64,000 nt of DNA from Oscillospiraceae bacterium (GTDB lineage Bacteria; Bacillota; Clostridia; Oscillospirales; Ruminococcaceae), in contig JAJQGB010000008.1 of the NCBI GenBank assembly GCA_021200775.1, positions 1 to 64,000 of the forward strand, written 5' to 3'. A program made the position numbers and the translations under genes. The notes below the pieces were generated by a model. The model was not told where the DNA came from. It searched no databases and worked only from the letters and a program-made list of their open reading frames with translations. Position 1 is the stretch's first letter. Each line of letters begins with the position of its first letter. Of the stretch, positions 60,622 through 64,000 are shown in pieces.

Positions 60622-62661
60622 ATGAAAAGATGGGAAGTAAGAGAAATAAATACAGATGCTGTCGAAAAGACTGTCGGCAGTACCGACCTTTCACGCCTTA
60701 CAGCCGAAGTCATGTCCGCAAGAGGATATAACAACCTTGATGATATAAAATCCTTCTTTAACGGTACTGAGCTAAGTGACCCGTATCTTCTTCCTGATAT
60801 GGACAAGGCAGTCGCCACCATCAATCAGGCAATCGAAAACGGCGAAACCATCTGCATTTACGGCGATTACGACTGCGACGGCGTAACTTCTACGGCAATT
60901 CTCTATGACTACCTCATGAATATGGGAGTAGAAACTCTGTGCTATATCCCTGAACGAAGTGAAGGCTATGGTCTCAACATGCACGCCATCGACGAAATCC
61001 GTGAAAGCGGAGCCACGCTGATAGTTACAGTCGATAACGGAATTACTGCTGTAAAAGAAGCTGACTACATTTATGAACTCGGCATGAAGCTTGTAATAAC
61101 CGACCACCACCAGCCTGCTGTGTCTCTCCCGAGAGCCGAGGCTTTGGTCGACCCATATCTCGAAACCTGCAAATCCGATTTCAAAGACTTCGCCGGTGTC
61201 GGAGTGGCATTAAAGCTTCTTTGCGCACTTGAAGAGGGCGGCTCAGACTTCATCGTAGAGCAGTATGCCGACATCTGCGCCATCGGAACCATTGCCGATA
61301 TAGTTCCGCTTGTCTCCGAAAACAGAACAATAGTAAATATGGGCTTGAAGGAGCTTAAATACACCGAGCGTGAGGGTCTTGTAAGCCTCATTGAGCAGAG
61401 CGGAATCAACCGTGATAACATGAATTCGTCATCGGTTGCATATTTCCTTGCTCCCAGAATCAACGCCGCAGGGCGTTTCGGGTCTGCCATAACAGCGCTC
61501 GATATGCTTGTCACCGAGGGCGACGAAGCCGTCGGTAACGCTCACAAACTGACAACTCTTAACGACCAAAGAAAACAGTGCGAAGCGGAAATAGTTGCAG
61601 AAATAGGGAAGTATATTGCAGAAAATCCCGATATAGTTCACGACAGAGTAATGGTTTTAAGTGGCAAGGGCTGGCACCACGGTGTAATCGGAATAGTTGC
61701 GGCGAGGCTTCTCGAAAGATACGAAAGACCGGTTGTGATTTTGTCTGTTGATGATAACGGCTTTGCCGTCGGTTCGGCAAGAAGCATTCAGGGCTTCAAC
61801 ATCTTCAAGTGCTTCGATTATTGCAAGGAAATATTAGTAAAATACGGCGGTCATGAATGTGCCGGGGGCTTGACTGTCAAGGAATCGGACATCCCGAAGC
61901 TTAAAGAGATGATTCTTTCTTATGCAAAAGAGAATTTCCCCACAATGCCACGGTTCACTCTCACAGCCGACAAGCTCCTTAGAGGCAAAGATATAACCGA
62001 GCAGAATATAACCGACCTCAGAAGAATCGAACCCTACGGCGCCGGAAATCCCGAGCCGCTGTTTGCACTGTCCGGTGCGGCTGTTCTCAGAGTGGTTCCT
62101 CTCAAAAACGGCGAGCACACCAAGCTCGAAGTCTCGTATGACGGAGTTCATCTCAGTTGCCTTATGTTCAGAAGAAGGACAGCTTCTGCCGGCATCCAAG
62201 CCGGCGACAAAATAGACCTGATGGGAACTCTCTCGATAAACGAATATAACGGCAGAAAGAGCTTTACTCTCACGGTTTCGGATTACCGTCTCCACGGAAT
62301 CCGCCAGGACAGCTATTTTGCGGCATACGACGCCTATGAAAGCTTCCGCCGTGGTGAGGATTTGCCGCTTGAAATCCTGAAAAAGGGCAGACCGTCCCGT
62401 GAAGAGCTTGTTGCAATTTATAAGTATGCCTTCAACCTTGCAGCACCGTTTAACGTGACGAACCTGGCGACTAGGCTCGGAATAAACTGCTTTAAGCTGT
62501 CAGTAGCGGTTGACGCCTTCTGCGACACGGGGCTTTGCGAACCTGCCGAAAATGGTTACATAGAACTGACTTCACCCAAAACAAGGGTTGATATAGAAAG
62601 CTCCAAGACGCTTCAGCGCCTTGACAGCCTGATTAAATCCAAAGAGAATGTGCAAGAATAA
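60622..62661 (+). CDS. recJ: Single-stranded-DNA-specific exonuclease RecJ
   Basis: A 679-residue 5'-3' exonuclease for recombination and mismatch repair. The DHH domain has YGDYDCDGVTSTAIL near residue 82, VDNGITA and TDHHQP with the DHH triad; GRFGSAITALDML and KYGGHECAGGLTV mark the DHHA1 domain, followed by an OB-fold. An additional C-terminal part of about 120 residues resembles the Firmicute extension. The ATG at 60622 follows AAGGAAG and lies after the promoter. relA follows after 16 bp. Confidence 0.94.
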   Translation: MKRWEVREINTDAVEKTVGSTDLSRLTAEVMSARGYNNLDDIKSFFNGTELSDPYLLPDMDKAVATINQAIENGETICIYGDYDCDGVTSTAILYDYLMNMGVETLCYIPERSEGYGLNMHAIDEIRESGATLIVTVDNGITAVKEADYIYELGMKLVITDHHQPAVSLPRAEALVDPYLETCKSDFKDFAGVGVALKLLCALEEGGSDFIVEQYADICAIGTIADIVPLVSENRTIVNMGLKELKYTEREGLVSLIEQSGINRDNMNSSSVAYFLAPRINAAGRFGSAITALDMLVTEGDEAVGNAHKLTTLNDQRKQCEAEIVAEIGKYIAENPDIVHDRVMVLSGKGWHHGVIGIVAARLLERYERPVVILSVDDNGFAVGSARSIQGFNIFKCFDYCKEILVKYGGHECAGGLTVKESDIPKLKEMILSYAKENFPTMPRFTLTADKLLRGKDITEQNITDLRRIEPYGAGNPEPLFALSGAAVLRVVPLKNGEHTKLEVSYDGVHLSCLMFRRRTASAGIQAGDKIDLMGTLSINEYNGRKSFTLTVSDYRLHGIRQDSYFAAYDAYESFRRGEDLPLEILKKGRPSREELVAIYKYAFNLAAPFNVTNLATRLGINCFKLSVAVDAFCDTGLCEPAENGYIELTSPKTRVDIESSKTLQRLDSLIKSKENVQE

Positions 62662-62677
62662 GTGAGGAGGGAACAGT

Positions 62678-64000
62678 ATGGCAGAAGCAGATAACGCAAG
62701 AATAGTGGATGAAGCCTACAAGGACTTCATGGATTCAATAATCGCTCTTGACAAGAACTACAACATCGAGAAAATCGAGCAGGCTTACCAACTTGCCCGT
62801 GAAAAGCATGAAGGACAGTTCCGTGAGTCGGGTGAGCCGTATATCATCCACCCGATAGCAGTTGCAAAAATACTTGTAGAACTCGGAATGGACGCCGACA
62901 CCATCTGTGCGGCACTTTTGCACGATGTTATCGAGGACACCGGAACGCCATATAGCGAACTAAAAAAGAGGTTCGGTGAGGACGTCGCAAACCTTGTTGA
63001 CGGCGTAACAAAGCTGAATCAGGTCGCACTCTATTCAAAAGAGGAACAGCAGGCAGAGAATATCCGAAAGATGCTTCTCTCCATGTCAAAGGACATAAGA
63101 GTCATTATCATCAAGCTCGCCGACAGACTCCATAACATGAGAACTCTCGGCTATCGCAGTGAGGAAAAGAGAAGAAGCGTCTCACTTGAAACGATGAGTA
63201 TCTTCGTCCCTTTGGCGAATCGTCTTGGTATCAGGCAGATGAAGGAAGAGCTTGAAGATTTAGCGTTCTCATATCTCGACCCGTTTGCCTATAACGAAAT
63301 AGAGCAGTTGCTGGAAAAATCAAAGCCCGAGCGCGAAGCCTTCATCGAGCAGATTAAAAAGCGTCTTGCAAAGCGTCTTGAACAGGATTTCAATCCGCTT
63401 CCTACTATTGAAGGCAGAGTCAAGAGCGCCTATGGCATCTATAAGAAAGTCTATGAGCAGGGAAAGCTCTTTGACGAAATATACGATAAGTATGCCGTCC
63501 GTGTAATCGTAAATACCGTCACCGAGTGTTACTACGTTTTAGGCGTGGTTCACGACATGTTCCAGCCAATTCCAAACAGATTTAAAGACTATATCTCCAC
63601 TCCGAAGGCAAACATGTATCAGAGCCTTCACACCACCGTTATGGGCAGGGAAGGAATACCCTTCGAGGTACAGATAAGAACCTACGAAATGCATCATACC
63701 GCCGAGTACGGAATCGCCGCCCACTGGAAGTACAAGGAAGGCGTCAAGGGTAAATACAAGTATGATGGTCGCCTCAATTGGGTTCGTCAGATTCTCGACA
63801 GTCAGCAGGAATCAAACGACGTCGAAGATATCGTAAGAGCTATCAAGGATGATTTGGCTCCCGAGGACGTATTTGCAATGACTCCGAAGGGCGACGTTAT
63901 TTCGCTTCCGCTTGGCGCTACGGTTATTGACTTTGCTTACGCTATCCATACTCAGGTCGGGCACAGAATGACCGGCGCAAAGGTTGACAAGAAGCTTGTT
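62678..64000 (+). CDS. relA: Bifunctional (p)ppGpp synthetase/hydrolase Rel, truncated by window end
   Basis: The first 441 codons are present without a stop; a full Rel protein has about 730-760 residues. HD hydrolase motif H82-D83 lies in HDVIEDT, and the synthetase domain (about 240-350) includes GRVKSAYGIYKK and YQSLHTTVMG; the TGS domain begins near 405 (VFAMTPKGDVISLP). Both activities look intact, so it makes and degrades the stringent alarmone. The ATG is 7 nt after GGAGGG. Confidence 0.94.
   Translation, partial: MAEADNARIVDEAYKDFMDSIIALDKNYNIEKIEQAYQLAREKHEGQFRESGEPYIIHPIAVAKILVELGMDADTICAALLHDVIEDTGTPYSELKKRFGEDVANLVDGVTKLNQVALYSKEEQQAENIRKMLLSMSKDIRVIIIKLADRLHNMRTLGYRSEEKRRSVSLETMSIFVPLANRLGIRQMKEELEDLAFSYLDPFAYNEIEQLLEKSKPEREAFIEQIKKRLAKRLEQDFNPLPTIEGRVKSAYGIYKKVYEQGKLFDEIYDKYAVRVIVNTVTECYYVLGVVHDMFQPIPNRFKDYISTPKANMYQSLHTTVMGREGIPFEVQIRTYEMHHTAEYGIAAHWKYKEGVKGKYKYDGRLNWVRQILDSQQESNDVEDIVRAIKDDLAPEDVFAMTPKGDVISLPLGATVIDFAYAIHTQVGHRMTGAKVDKKLV

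Noticed and set aside
1-64000. CRISPR array, prophage, transposon or integrative element
   Set aside because: No regularly spaced repeats, integrase, transposase or phage structural genes were seen on either strand.

Overview
The window reads as chromosomal DNA of a strictly anaerobic, low-to-moderate GC Clostridia-type Firmicute, most likely a gut Oscillospirales/Ruminococcaceae-like organism (inference). Supporting signs are a sufCBDSU operon with an Rrf2 regulator, a Na+-pumping biotin-dependent decarboxylase, HPr kinase beside murB-rapZ-whiA, the c-di-AMP pair cdaA-cdaR, consensus sigma-A promoters with 17-bp spacers, frequent TTG/GTG starts, and glycoside hydrolases for plant polysaccharide. 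I see no CRISPR array, prophage, transposase or insertion sequence.

Layout. 1-492: the 3' end of a 5S rRNA and four tRNAs (Lys, Glu, Met-type CAT, Trp). 599-4066 (minus): an ABC exporter, a short expressed-looking mini-ORF, an HTH/TPR regulator and an Rrf2 regulator. 4258-9108 (plus): sufC-B-D-S-U. 9153-14617 (minus): a GH127 enzyme and the four genes of a sodium-pumping decarboxylase. 14819-19230 (plus): alpha/beta hydrolase, membrane-fused MurF-like ligase, D-Ala-D-Ala ligase-like protein, amidohydrolase. 19383-22755 (plus): a LanFEG-like ABC transporter with two anchored accessory proteins behind an array of TTAAGA direct repeats. 22841-24649: a CmpB-like membrane protein and an M29 aminopeptidase. 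24725-29926 (minus): an HTH-SdpI fusion, phosphoglucomutase and the TelA/XpaC pair. 30139-38287 (plus): comM, ispDF, a DUF3343/cysteine-desulfurase pair, cdaA, cdaR and an FAD oxidoreductase. 38327-46583 (minus): a Ca2+-type P-ATPase, flavin reductase, PRPP synthetase and potABCD. 46900-60472 (plus): an apparent operon of about 13.6 kb, murD, GNAT, methionine-gamma-lyase-like, hprK, PHP, murB, rapZ, whiA, dnaE, GH26 lipoprotein, SGNH esterase. 60622-64000: recJ and a truncated relA/spoT.

Most of the window is housekeeping. The best candidate for something undescribed is at 2378-3659. There an RRNPP-like HTH/TPR regulator gene is followed by a 12-codon ORF with its own perfect promoter and ribosome binding site, then by an exporter whose promoter is a near copy of the first (both carry TTGACAAAG and GGGTATAAT). 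This looks like a small peptide signalling or peptide export module. The second candidate is the TTAAGA array controlling the ABC/lipoprotein operon at 19282-22755. All functions are read from motifs and family knowledge; no database search was possible.
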